Part shown: piece after piece, positions 27,485 through 36,500 of the stretch
Position numbering within the stretch: position 1 is the stretch's first letter
How the letters are laid out: each line of letters opens with the position of its first letter
NCBI GenBank assembly: GCA_004144185.1
Contig: SEFP01000002.1
Span: 558,001 to 622,000, forward strand
Source: Sphingobacteriales bacterium
GTDB taxonomy: Bacteria; Bacteroidota; Bacteroidia; Chitinophagales; Chitinophagaceae
Length of the DNA stretch: 64,000 nucleotides
Reading direction: 5' to 3'
Translations under genes and position numbers: made by a program
Notes under the pieces: generated by a model
The model's input: only the letters and a program-made list of their open reading frames with translations
What the model was told of the DNA's origin: nothing
Database searches by the model: none

Positions 27485-27781
27485 TCAGCAACCAGAACCC
27501 TCTGTAGTTTCGGTGACTATAATCCAGCCAAATGATTCCCTGAAATCATTAAAACAGGGACTACAAATCCAGCGGTACTGATCCTCCGTAGTATAGCCTT
27601 CCGAAAGATCACCGGGGCGCAACGAGAACTTTGCATAACAAAACTCACAGTGATCATGATCCCAGGTAGCACTGTACCGTTGATAGGGCTTAAAGAGCAA
27701 TTTTACGCCCTTTAGCCAGTCTTCCTGTCCGGTTAATCGCCAATCATCCATATCTGGTTTAAAGTATAAAAGGTTGATCAT
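27485..27781 (-). CDS. Small Cys-rich protein, unknown function
   Basis: 98 residues. Two pairs, CEFC (about residue 45) and CSPC (about 73), could bind zinc; WDHDHC and YRWIC surround them. The N-terminal DDWRLTGQEDWLKGV and the overall pattern recall a small soluble family found scattered in bacterial genomes, sometimes within polymorphic-toxin immunity clusters, but I cannot name it. Its ATG overlaps the TAA of the upstream gene by one base (TAATG). It lies in a distinctly AT-rich patch free of the TTCCGGAA motif, suggesting recent acquisition. Confidence 0.65.
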   Translation of the reverse strand: MINLLYFKPDMDDWRLTGQEDWLKGVKLLFKPYQRYSATWDHDHCEFCYAKFSLRPGDLSEGYTTEDQYRWICSPCFNDFRESFGWIIVTETTEGSGC

Positions 27782-28185
27782 TATCGTAGCTCATTGTTGG
27801 GAATCTGATCGGTACGGACCGGAAGCCAGTTTAGCTTTTTAACCCCTTCTACTTCCTTCCTGGTAAAGAGAAGGGCACTGTCCATAGATTCAATAACCTC
27901 ATCATTTCCTAGGACAAGACCTATACGATCGCTCTCACACTTTATAAACAACAGGTCATTATGAAGCGCATAGTTTTCAACCTGACAACCCCCCATAAGT
28001 GGACTATTTTTATAGTTGAGTAATGTTAGTTTACTTGCGTGATCATAGTCTATACGATATTGATCATTAATAGTCAATGGGTAGTAAATCTCGCTTTTAC
28101 AAGAATATAATATACATGCAATAAAAATTAAGCAAGTGATTGGATACAATTGCTTACCCCTTAAAAAGTACGTTGAGCTGTCCAC
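27781..28185 (-). CDS. Small predicted lipoprotein, unknown function
   Basis: 134 residues from a GTG at 28185 (a TTG at 28149 would give a shorter leader). The signal sequence ITCLIFIACILYSCKSE has a lipobox ending at Cys29. The rest is a small beta-rich domain without recognised motifs. Low GC and unusual codons (ATA, TTA) set it apart from the flanking genes. The stop is fused to the start of the next gene (TAATG), so the two form a coupled pair. Confidence 0.62.
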   Translation of the reverse strand: MDSSTYFLRGKQLYPITCLIFIACILYSCKSEIYYPLTINDQYRIDYDHASKLTLLNYKNSPLMGGCQVENYALHNDLLFIKCESDRIGLVLGNDEVIESMDSALLFTRKEVEGVKKLNWLPVRTDQIPNNELR

Positions 28186-28245
28186 TAAACAAGGGATTTA
28201 AAATTGAAGTCAAAGCGCCATTATCGCAACAACAGGTAAGACCTC

Positions 28246-28431
28246 TTATCGTCGGTTCCGGAACCAGGGTTTATAGCCGTAATAATACAAGGCAGGAAGT
28301 GACAGCAAAAGTAGTCCAGACCCGATCAGCAACTTTTGGAACAATCGTTGATCGTTTTGGTAGCGTTCCTGTTCTGCAAGACTAATCGAAAAGGAGTTTC
28401 GTAGGGCCAGATCGGCATTGATAAAGCCCAT
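28246..28431 (-). CDS. Small single-pass membrane protein
   Basis: 61 residues from the ATG at 28431, with a polar N-terminal half, one membrane segment (LLIGSGLLLLSLPALYYYG) and a basic tail (KPWFRNRR). The start overlaps the stop of the 30-residue ORF upstream by one base (TGATG). No family recognised. Confidence 0.55.
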   Translation of the reverse strand: MGFINADLALRNSFSISLAEQERYQNDQRLFQKLLIGSGLLLLSLPALYYYGYKPWFRNRR

Positions 28432-28523
28432 CAAAAGATCCCAGTCAGCAGTACCAGAAACACGCCCAAAATCAGAAATGCGTATCTGCCTTTTGAAGCC
28501 CGGATTGCAGTCAGGATACGCAT
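28431..28523 (-). CDS. 30-residue membrane peptide
   Basis: ATG at 28523 to TGA at 28431. A basic amphipathic start (MRILTAIRASKGRY) is followed by one hydrophobic segment ending GVFLVLLTGIF. It begins 9 nt after the stop of the lipoprotein gene and is coupled by TGATG to the 61-residue membrane protein. The arrangement resembles small two-peptide membrane units, but no partner or function can be assigned. Confidence 0.45.
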   Translation of the reverse strand: MRILTAIRASKGRYAFLILGVFLVLLTGIF

Positions 28524-28532
28524 AACTAAATA

Positions 28533-29963
28533 CTACTTCACCTTATAACACCCCAGATCCCATTGCCCGCCCCGTGCCTGATCGTCGCGGTCAGTTTGCA
28601 GATCGGTTACCGTCAGCGGTATGCCGGCGTTCTTGACTGGTGCGGTTGGTTTCGGGTGAAAATCTTCTTTGTCCGGATCGGTAAATTCCGGATCGGTATT
28701 GAGCAACACTCCGGTCTGTTGCGCAGACGTATAGTTGGCCGCATCCTTGGCTTTCAGCAGGCAGTGGTCCAGCGTCACCTCATACGCAGTGTTGGGCCGT
28801 TTACCGCAAAACACTTCATTATCGAGCGTCCCCCAAAAGATGCTGTTCCGGAATGTTGCCTTCAGCGCCTGATCCCGGAATGCACCTTTCCCTAAATCCA
28901 GATAGTTGAGCGCCACCAGCGTGGGTTGATCCACATGGCGCAACGCATAGGTGCCCTGCAGGTGAAAGGTGCCGTTGTTGAACTCATACGTCCCGCCCTG
29001 CAACAACGCCAGTGCATTGGCACCGCAACTGTGAATCAACAGATTGTTGCCCACAATGCTGCCGCCGAAACTGAGAATGCCGTAGCCGATACTGTTTTGA
29101 ATCGTGACTTTATCCAGATACAGTTGCGGAATGCCGTTGTTGACCGAGTCCGGATTGACCTGGATCAGTGCCGGATAGGTATTGAGGGCCGTATTGCCTC
29201 CATTCTTCAGCACTACGTGTTGCAGCATACTGCCGTTGCTGCGCGAATCGAAGTACAGCCCGCCCCACTCGCCCGGGTACCCGCGACCGCCAAAATAGTT
29301 CCGGTCGAGGCGATCGCCCTGAAACACAATGCTGTCCCGTTTTGTACCCTGCGCCAGCAGTTTTCCTTGTATGATGAGACGGGAATTGGCATGCATATAT
29401 ACCCGGGTGCCGGGCACGATGGTCAGTGTATTTCCGGGTTCGATCAGCGCACTGTTGATGATCACATATGGCTTCTTATCGGTGGCGCCCCAGGTTTGCG
29501 TTTTGAGCAGTTCGCCATTGATGTAATGCGCATTCTGACCGTAGGCAATAAACGGCAACATAAACCGCTGTCCGTTGAGCGTTGCAATCAGACTATCCTG
29601 CACAATAAACGGCGCATTGACGGTATCCGGATTGATCCGGACCAGTGCATACACATACACACTGTCATTGGCAGCAATTTCCACATCGGTTACGTCCGGT
29701 CCCGGAATGCCATTGACGTTGATCCGGAATGGAGACGTCGCGCCACCGCCCATGCGCACCGAACTCAGCGTTACGGGTGCATCGGAGGTATTGTAAAGCT
29801 TTACGCCCAGGGTAAACGAACCGGTCTCGGTAAAAACGGTGTCAAACGTGAGCGTATCGGTCGAAAAGCGCAACGAGCCACCCGAGGTCAGCAGCGTGTT
29901 TTTACGGCATGCCGCTAGGCCGGCCACAATACTCAACAGGATAAAAAGAGTGCGAAAACGCAT
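28533..29963 (-). CDS. Lipoprotein with right-handed beta-helix repeats
   Basis: 476 residues. The signal sequence has a lipobox (AGLAAC, Cys19). Residues 30-150 form an Ig-like beta domain (TLTFDTVFTETGS, an N-terminal pattern shared by many Bacteroidota lipoproteins). From about 185 on, repeated short strands (NTLTIVPGTRVYMH, SRLIIQGKLLAQG, GEWGGLYFDSRS, QHVVLKNGG) indicate a parallel beta-helix. It is probably surface- or periplasm-anchored; no catalytic residues are evident. Start at 29963 chosen for the signal sequence. Confidence 0.82.
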   Translation of the reverse strand: MRFRTLFILLSIVAGLAACRKNTLLTSGGSLRFSTDTLTFDTVFTETGSFTLGVKLYNTSDAPVTLSSVRMGGGATSPFRINVNGIPGPDVTDVEIAANDSVYVYALVRINPDTVNAPFIVQDSLIATLNGQRFMLPFIAYGQNAHYINGELLKTQTWGATDKKPYVIINSALIEPGNTLTIVPGTRVYMHANSRLIIQGKLLAQGTKRDSIVFQGDRLDRNYFGGRGYPGEWGGLYFDSRSNGSMLQHVVLKNGGNTALNTYPALIQVNPDSVNNGIPQLYLDKVTIQNSIGYGILSFGGSIVGNNLLIHSCGANALALLQGGTYEFNNGTFHLQGTYALRHVDQPTLVALNYLDLGKGAFRDQALKATFRNSIFWGTLDNEVFCGKRPNTAYEVTLDHCLLKAKDAANYTSAQQTGVLLNTDPEFTDPDKEDFHPKPTAPVKNAGIPLTVTDLQTDRDDQARGGQWDLGCYKVK

Positions 29964-30124
29964 CAGGGGAAAACGATTTTTTAAAACCAATCCTACCGGT
30001 TCAGGTGGCTTACAAAGCTAGGGGTTCCGGAAGCGGGATGGTTGGGAAAGGTTTCTAAGAACGTCTGAAACAGGTAAAAAATTTTGCACGCCAAAAATTG
30101 GTGGCTTCAGCCCGCAGACCACCC

Positions 30125-30132
30125 TATTTTTG
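30125..30132 (+). promoter_or_regulatory. Promoter box TATTTTTG of the SAM hydrolase gene
   Basis: Exact TAnnTTTG, continuing GCAGCCT, the same extension as at the M28 peptidase gene. It ends 20 nt before the ATG, with a TTCCGGAA copy (30138-30145) in the predicted start-site region. Confidence 0.58.
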
Positions 30133-30152
30133 CAGCCTTCCGGAACGCATTT

Positions 30153-30950
30153 ATGGCCTGCCTGACCCTTTCTACCGACCTCGGTTACCAAGACGCTTCT
30201 GTGGGTCTGGTAAAGGGCATCCTCATGCAGCACCTGCCGGCAACGCCGGTCATTGATCTGACGCATGCTTTGCAGCCCGATCATTATGCCGGCGCGGCCT
30301 ATGCCATCGAGCACGCCTATCCGCACTTCCCGAAAGGTGCTGTTCATCTGGTGCTGTTTGATGTTTTTGCCGAGCGGGAACCCCGGTTGCTGCATGTTTC
30401 GGATGGCGGCCACCATTTTTTATTTCCGGACAACGGGCTGTTGCCACTGGTGTTGCGGCGGGAACTGACCGATTGCGCCCTGTGCTATGCTCCTGCCCAT
30501 CCGGTCCGCTTTCACGACTGGGTCCATGCAGCGGCCGGTATTGCCGCATCCATTCTGAAAGGCAGCAAAACCTTCCGGAAAGGCCTTGCAACCCTCACGG
30601 CGCAAACAAAAGTATTACCGGCATTCCCGACCGAGCCGGTTTCTTCGGTCGATTGCAAAGTGCTGTACATCGATCATTTCGGCAATGCTGTCCTGAACCT
30701 TACCCGGACCGATTTTGACCGGCTATCGGGCGGACGGCCGTTCCGGTTGCGCTTCTTCGACACCGAAGAACTGGCAGAACTCTCCGAAACCTATTACGAC
30801 GTTCCGGAAGGGCACCGGATGTGTCGGTTCAACAGTGCCGGTTATCTGGAAATAAATGTCCGGCGCGGCAATGCCTCCCAGCTGTTGGGCCTCAAACTCC
30901 AGCATGAGAAATCCCTGCTGTACCGTCACCTGAAAATTACGTTTGGATGA
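30153..30950 (+). CDS. SAM hydroxide adenosyltransferase (DUF62 family)
   Basis: 265 residues. This family hydrolyses S-adenosylmethionine to adenosine and methionine and is related to fluorinase/chlorinase. Evidence: STDLGYQDASVGLVKGIL at the N-terminus, VIDLTHALQPDHYAGAAYAI near residue 30, FPDNGLLPL near 90 and YIDHFGNAVLNL near 168. The start at 30153 gives the usual N-terminus. The ABM gene overlaps its end by 4 nt. Confidence 0.9.
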   Translation: MACLTLSTDLGYQDASVGLVKGILMQHLPATPVIDLTHALQPDHYAGAAYAIEHAYPHFPKGAVHLVLFDVFAEREPRLLHVSDGGHHFLFPDNGLLPLVLRRELTDCALCYAPAHPVRFHDWVHAAAGIAASILKGSKTFRKGLATLTAQTKVLPAFPTEPVSSVDCKVLYIDHFGNAVLNLTRTDFDRLSGGRPFRLRFFDTEELAELSETYYDVPEGHRMCRFNSAGYLEINVRRGNASQLLGLKLQHEKSLLYRHLKITFG

Positions 30951-31243
30951 TTTACCGTGTTGTACGGCTGCATTTACGTTCGGACGCAACCGAGCAGTTT
31001 GAAGCGTTTTTCCACGAGCGCAAGCCGCTGATAGAAGCCTTTGAAGGCTGTTACCGGACGGATCTGCTGCGCGACACCAAAGAGCCCGACGTATACTACA
31101 CCCTCAGCGAATGGGAAAGTGAAGCTCATCTGGACCAATACCGGTTTTCAGCGTTCTTCAAGGAAACCTGGACCTTTACCAAAAGTTTGTTTGCCGGAAA
31201 AGCACAGGCTTTTAGCGGCGCGCCCGTAGTGCCGAAACACTGA
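30947..31243 (+). CDS. Antibiotic biosynthesis monooxygenase (ABM) domain protein
   Basis: 98 residues forming one dimeric alpha-beta barrel: MIYRVVRLHLR, then FEAFFHERKPLIEAFEGC, then YYTLSEWESEAHLDQYRFSAFFKETW. The fold is shared by monooxygenases and heme-degrading enzymes, and many members have unknown substrates. It is coupled to the SAM hydrolase gene by ATGA, hinting at a shared function. A terminator follows. Confidence 0.82.
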   Translation: MIYRVVRLHLRSDATEQFEAFFHERKPLIEAFEGCYRTDLLRDTKEPDVYYTLSEWESEAHLDQYRFSAFFKETWTFTKSLFAGKAQAFSGAPVVPKH

Positions 31244-31265
31244 ACCGTCCTTTCCGGAACCTACT

Positions 31266-31307
31266 AAAACCGGTTTCAAATCGATATGGATCTGAAACCG
31301 GTTTTTT
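31266..31307 (+). terminator. Terminator of the SAM hydrolase-ABM operon
   Basis: AAAACCGGTTTCA (31266-31278) pairs with TGAAACCGGTTTT (31293-31305), followed by TT. Confidence 0.88.
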
Positions 31308-31339
31308 AAATGGGAATAATGGTTCTGATCGACACGGAA

Positions 31340-31741
31340 CTATTGGTGCTGGTCGAGTGCAGCCAGAATGCGTTGTTGAATCGCGGCCAGATCTGGTTGG
31401 GTTCCGGATGCCGACGGGCTTAAATGCATATCCCTGGCACTGTTGATTGGCAACAGGTGGATGTGCACATGCGGCACGTCCAGCCCGATCACCGACAGTC
31501 CGCACCGCTCACAGTCAAAGGCTCGTTCCAGGGCTTTAGCTATGGGCTGTGCAAACAGCAAAATGCCTTGCAGTAGTGACGCATCCAGATCCCATAAGCT
31601 GTCGGTTTCAACTTTAGGAATCACCAGTGTATGACCCGGCACCTGCGGCTGGATGTCCAGAAACGCCAGAAAATGCTCGTTTTCGGAAATTTTATACGCC
31701 GGAATCTCTCCGGAAACAATGCGGCTGAAAACAGAGGGCAT
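31340..31741 (-). CDS. HIT family hydrolase
   Basis: 133 residues of the histidine-triad superfamily (nucleotide hydrolases/transferases). The triad HVHIHL is at residues 91-96, GHTLVIPK near 36 and the N-terminal FSRIVSGEIPA are typical. Two cysteines at 77 and 80 (CERC) could help bind zinc, as in some Hint proteins. It is downstream of greA on the same strand, a common pairing in Bacteroidota. Confidence 0.93.
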   Translation of the reverse strand: MPSVFSRIVSGEIPAYKISENEHFLAFLDIQPQVPGHTLVIPKVETDSLWDLDASLLQGILLFAQPIAKALERAFDCERCGLSVIGLDVPHVHIHLLPINSARDMHLSPSASGTQPDLAAIQQRILAALDQHQ

Positions 31742-31802
31742 AGAAGCAAATTTGAGATGCGCGGTTTATAAATGCCGGACTGGCAGAAGATCTGATTCCA
31801 GC

Positions 31803-32276
31803 TTAGATACTGATGCTTTCCACCCGGAATTGCAGGATTCCGGCCGGAACCTCAATTTCAGCGGTTTCACCGGGTGCTTTGCCCAGCAGGCCCTTACCAA
31901 TCGGACTGTTGACGGAAATTTTACCGAGCTTCAAATCAGCTTCTTTCTCGGATACGAGATGGTATTCGACTGTTTTCTTGGTTTTCAGGTTGGTCAGTTT
32001 CACTTTGCTCAGAACCGACACTTTGCTGGTATCTACGTCTTTGGCATCCAGAATACGGGCATTGGCTACCGCACCTTCCAATTGTGCGATCCGGGCTTCG
32101 TGCATTCCCTGTGCTTCTTTGGCGGCATCATACTCGGCATTTTCTTTCAGATCGCCTTTCTCACGCGCTTCGGCAATGGCATGGGCAATCTCGGCACGGC
32201 CCCTGGTACGCAGTTCATTCAGCTCTTCTTTCATTTTTTCGAGCGTTTCCTTCGACACGTAGTTGATAGTACTCAT
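31803..32276 (-). CDS. greA: Transcription elongation factor GreA
   Basis: 157 residues. It rescues backtracked RNA polymerase by stimulating transcript cleavage. The N-terminal coiled coil (LEKMKEELNELRTRGRAEIA and on) carries the acidic tip in EKGDLKENAEYDAAKEAQ; the C-terminal FKBP-like domain has SPIGKGLLGKAPGETAEIEVP. The ATG at 32276 gives the family length; the longer frame upstream crosses a terminator. Confidence 0.97.
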   Translation of the reverse strand: MSTINYVSKETLEKMKEELNELRTRGRAEIAHAIAEAREKGDLKENAEYDAAKEAQGMHEARIAQLEGAVANARILDAKDVDTSKVSVLSKVKLTNLKTKKTVEYHLVSEKEADLKLGKISVNSPIGKGLLGKAPGETAEIEVPAGILQFRVESISI

Positions 32277-32309
32277 GGTAACAGGTGGGGATGGGAATAG
32301 AATAAAAAA

Positions 32310-32342
32310 GAACAACGCTTCTTTATTCAAGAAGCGTTGTTC
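32310..32342 (-). terminator. Terminator of the PorV-like gene
   Basis: GAACAACGCTTCTT pairs perfectly with AAGAAGCGTTGTTC (14-bp stem) and is followed on the minus strand by TTTTTTATT. It ends the TonB receptor - giant protein - PorV-like transcript. Confidence 0.9.
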
Positions 32343-32395
32343 CACGATTTGAAATGGAGGATACAATCGGGAACTTTCCGGAACCCCGATGGGTT

Positions 32396-33481
32396 TTAGC
32401 GCAGCATAAAGCGCAGCGATACGGCATGTACGCCGTTGGCAGGCCGCTGTGTAGGACGGAAGGAATAATCGAGCATCAGCTTAGGAGCCCGTACGCCGCT
32501 GCCCAGAGTAGTCCCTACAGAGGCACCTGCGCTTACACCCGTGTAAAAGCTGTTGTCGCCAATGGATTTCTCATACCGATAGCCGCCGCGGAGCATGAAC
32601 GTCTCGCGGAACGCGTACTCGACGCCACCACCCAGGTAATCATTCAGGAATGAGTTGGAAGTAAAGGCAAACATCGGCGTCAGACGGTGTTTCGGTGCTT
32701 CGGTACTGTCATTGGTATACCGGTTTTCGTCCAGATAGAAATCATACGACGTAGACAGCTGCAGGTAGGTCGGCAACTGAAAGCCTTCTACCGGCATGGA
32801 TACCGTGTTGGTGAAGGTATTGTTGTTTTGCGCTTCGGCGTTGTAGGTAAACCCTTCACCGCCAAACTTCATATTGGTCCCAACGTTGCGGAGGACCACA
32901 CCGAAGTGGAAATTGTCGCGGCGGCCCGTGCTGTACTGGACCCCTGCGTCAAAGCACATTCCGGAAGCGCTTACGTTGGAAATCTGCTCGTTGATAAACG
33001 TTACAGAGGCGCCGGCCTTAATACTGTTGCTGAACTCGCGGGCAAAGCCTACTGTGATGTTCAGGAACGAAGGACGGTACATACCCACGTTTCCGGCCGG
33101 ATTGTTCACCGTGGTGATGGGAATCTCACCGTAGTTCATCGAAAACAGGTTGACGCCCAATACGCCTGCGTTGCCCAGTCTCTGAGCAATGCCGGCATTG
33201 GTAGCCGAGATATCTGCCGAGTTGAAAAACCGGTTGTAAGAACCGCCGATTTCGGTACGGGATGTGGAAGCCAAACCTGCAATGTTGATGCGCATCGCTT
33301 CCAGTCCGCCTGTGTGGGCAGCATCCTGACCAAAGACACCAGTACTGCGTCCCCATGGATTCACCAATAATTCGGATGCACCGGCCTGTCCCGTACGGTC
33401 TTTGTTACCGGCCTGTGCGGTAAGTGCCAGCGTACTGAGTGCACACAGTGCCATCAGCCGGGAAGAGTTAAAAATTTTCAT
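32396..33481 (-). CDS. PorV/PorQ family outer-membrane protein
   Basis: 361 residues with a signal peptide (LMALCALSTLALTAQAG). After it, NPWGRSTGVFGQDAAHTGGLEAMRINIAG is close to the PorV/PorQ start pattern (N-terminal helix plus first barrel strand), and later repeats such as FAREFSNSIKAGASVTFI and YLQLSTSYDFYL fit a FadL-like barrel. PorV carries T9SS cargo from the translocon to the attachment complex. This copy lies directly behind a giant T9SS-type protein gene, so it may serve that cargo specifically. Role inferred from family and location. Confidence 0.85.
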   Translation of the reverse strand: MKIFNSSRLMALCALSTLALTAQAGNKDRTGQAGASELLVNPWGRSTGVFGQDAAHTGGLEAMRINIAGLASTSRTEIGGSYNRFFNSADISATNAGIAQRLGNAGVLGVNLFSMNYGEIPITTVNNPAGNVGMYRPSFLNITVGFAREFSNSIKAGASVTFINEQISNVSASGMCFDAGVQYSTGRRDNFHFGVVLRNVGTNMKFGGEGFTYNAEAQNNNTFTNTVSMPVEGFQLPTYLQLSTSYDFYLDENRYTNDSTEAPKHRLTPMFAFTSNSFLNDYLGGGVEYAFRETFMLRGGYRYEKSIGDNSFYTGVSAGASVGTTLGSGVRAPKLMLDYSFRPTQRPANGVHAVSLRFMLR

Positions 33482-33504
33482 GTCGTGCTAAACGGATATG
33501 AAAG

Positions 33505-33541
33505 GTTCCGGAAAAGAAGCGTGGCGCTTCTTTTCCGGAAC
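33505..33541 (-). terminator. Long hairpin made of two TTCCGGAA-bearing arms
   Basis: A 17-bp perfect stem (33505-33521 with 33525-33541) around a 3-nt loop. Each arm holds one TTCCGGAA (33506 and 33533). It begins 7 nt after the stop of the giant protein gene and precedes the PorV-like gene, with only a weak T run, so it may be an attenuating or mRNA-stabilising element within the operon. Confidence 0.75.
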
Positions 33542-33547
33542 GGTGAA

Positions 33548-36500
33548 TTAATAGTTACGGATATCAAGAGGACGGAGGGCACCAAAGAATCGAACAATGG
33601 TTTCGCCGATGCCTTCAGCTTTTACATGGAAGAGGTACATACCGCTGGCTACAGGCAACCCTTTCGCATTGCGCAGATCCCAATCGATATAGGCTACATC
33701 TCCATTGTCTTTGTTCAGGCGGCGTACCAGTGAACCGTCAATGCTGTAGATGCTGATCTCAGCCCGCGGAGGCAGGTTTACCACCCGTACCCGCGTGTCC
33801 AAACGGTTTTGCTCGTAGTGCTCTGAATACGCGTAGTACGGGTTAGGCACCACAGCAATCCGGTCGAGCAGCGACTGTTTGTCGGTAGTATTAGCTACGT
33901 CCGACAGGGATTTAGCACCCAGACCCCGTGTACTGAAGCGATACAGCGGGTAGCCATTGTTAGGCTGCATGGTATCAATACCAGCGGCTACATACCGGTC
34001 GTACGGCTTGGCTACGCGGAAACGCAGACGTGTCATGGTTGGAATCAGACCATTGCTCAGCGATGCCAGCTTGCCGGCCTGAGACATCGGCATCCCACAC
34101 CATACCGGCTGACGGAAGGCATTGTTGATGCTAAGCTGGTTGTTGCTACGCAGCAGGTTGTAGATGGTGCGACAGCTGTCATAACGGGTATTGGTAACCC
34201 ATACAAAGTGTTTACCACCAAAGACAGGTGCACCGGCAGAGAACAGATTGTTGGTTGGGTTCCAGATCATGTCACCACCATTATCCTGTGTGAGGTACGA
34301 ATCTTCTCCGAAGAAAATATTCAGGCGCTCACCGGTTTCCTGGTTAACGGCATAGCCCGGGAACCAGGACATACCAGCAGTGTCATTGTAAATCGGGTTG
34401 CCACTGGCATTGATGTCATCTTTGTTCCAGCCGCGGTGACGACGCAGGAAGAACTTCGGTGCAGCACCTTCACTCAGTCCGACATCGGAGCTGGTTTCAA
34501 TGACCACACAACGGCTCCACTTGCTTTTGTCCGATGTAAAGACTACATCTATGCTAGGCAGTGTGCTGAGCGGCAGGACTTCCGGACCGTTCACACCGCT
34601 TGGCATCATCGCATGGTTCAATGAATCACGGTTGGCTGTAAGCATATACGGCGCCCAAGTACCCAGTGTTTGGGTATTGTTGGCCAGCAGTTTCTCATAC
34701 AGTTTGGCAGGATCATACGATTCACCGACTCCGTTGGCACGAACCCAGTCACGGATGGTAATGTTGCCAACATCGTTGTATTCATTGCCTTTGGCGAATG
34801 AACCGGAACGAATCCAGTTCAGGAAGTTGGCACCGTCTACACCGCCATCAGAAACACCCGTCAACCAGGCTTGAGCCGGATCCATAAAAGTGACATCAGA
34901 CGTGATATAGCCGTTGGTAGAGTCATTCACATCGCCCGGAGCGGAGCGTTGCAGAATTTCTACGCTCATGCCATACTGAGACAGAATTTGCTCGTTGGTT
35001 ACGTCAATGTTGCGCTCGCCGTAGATAGTTACAGGAGTCGAGCCATCATTCATGGTAAGCTTCCAGGTACCGGTGTTGGCACGGATACCATACTGCGACA
35101 GCGAATCAATCGTTCCGGAGCGGTACGTATTATTCCCTGTGATGGAAAGTTCCCAATCTGCTTCTTTCAGTTTTACCGGATCGACCACACGTACGTTAAC
35201 CGGACCAGAACCTTCGATGTATTCCGGATGTAGCACGCGGTATGCACTTGGCATCATAGCGGAATCTTCGGAAGCAGTCGTCAGTTGCAGGGCATTGCCA
35301 CCGTTACCGGTGCCTTCGATACGGGTAATTTTTACGCTGGAACCATAATCAGAATTCAATACCGTGCCCATATCCGTGTTGGATGGATTTGGCATGGCAG
35401 CTACAACTTCAATCGGAGTTCCGCCCTGGCCTTTTGCAGACTCCAGGTAGGTTACATCCTGAGTTCCTTCCAGGTTGTTTGGATCGAAATTCCGGAAGTT
35501 ATTATATGCATACGCGATCGCTACAAAGTAATAGGTTTTGTAGTTCACCAGTTGCTTGTCGTTACCGGCAGCAAAGGCATCCTGAGTCACCACGATAGAG
35601 TGACGGATTCCCTGATCAGCACCGGTTACTTTGATCACTGATTTAAAGGCTGGGATCCCTTGAACTTCATTGTCAGGGGAGTGGTTCACCTGCTGGCGGA
35701 TGCCATTGGTGATATCCGACTGGAACACTTCAGCAGCCAGGGCGGTATTAACCCGGCCATCTTCACCAAAGATATCAGAAGGAGTTACGTTGGCATTCCG
35801 GAGCTGAAATAAGCGGTACCCTTCAAAGCGATACAGACTGTCGCCACCACCAAACAGGCGGGTTTTGGCAGTGCTTACACGGTAGCGCTGCTCAGACAGA
35901 TCGTAACCGAATTTTTCCTGAAAGTTGTTACTGTTGCTGTCGTTGGACAGGTACAGGATGACACGACGGTCGAGCTCACGCTTAACAACGCGGGGCGCTT
36001 CCGGACCTTGAATCAAACGGAATCCGTTGTCGAACAGCGCCTGGATCGCATCATCAGCGAGCTTAATCCGGGAGAAGTTGGTATTCGGACAACCACCTAC
36101 ATTGGCTACCCAGCAGGCTCCAATAGTGATATCGTTGGTAACGCCACCACCGGTGAGCCGGAACGGACCGGCAGAGTGAACGAAGCGACGGTCACCAGGA
36201 GGATTTTCACTACAGCACTCCGACCAGCTTGGACGATTGCTTGGATCGCCTGTCCATACAGTTGCAGAAAGCGGACCTTCACCATATCCTTTCGTATTCT
36301 GTCCGCAACGGCCTTTAAAGTCATTCGCGAAGGGCTGTCCAAGTTTGTTGGTGCCACTCATATAGCGATAAAACTCAATGTTGTTCTGAGGGTCAGTGAT
36401 CTGAGGAGGCGTCCCGGTTCCCTGTGAGAAGTAGGTAAAGTTGGCCATCTTCAACAGTGTAAACGTATCCCGTCCCAATGAGTCGCGATAGAACTTTTTA

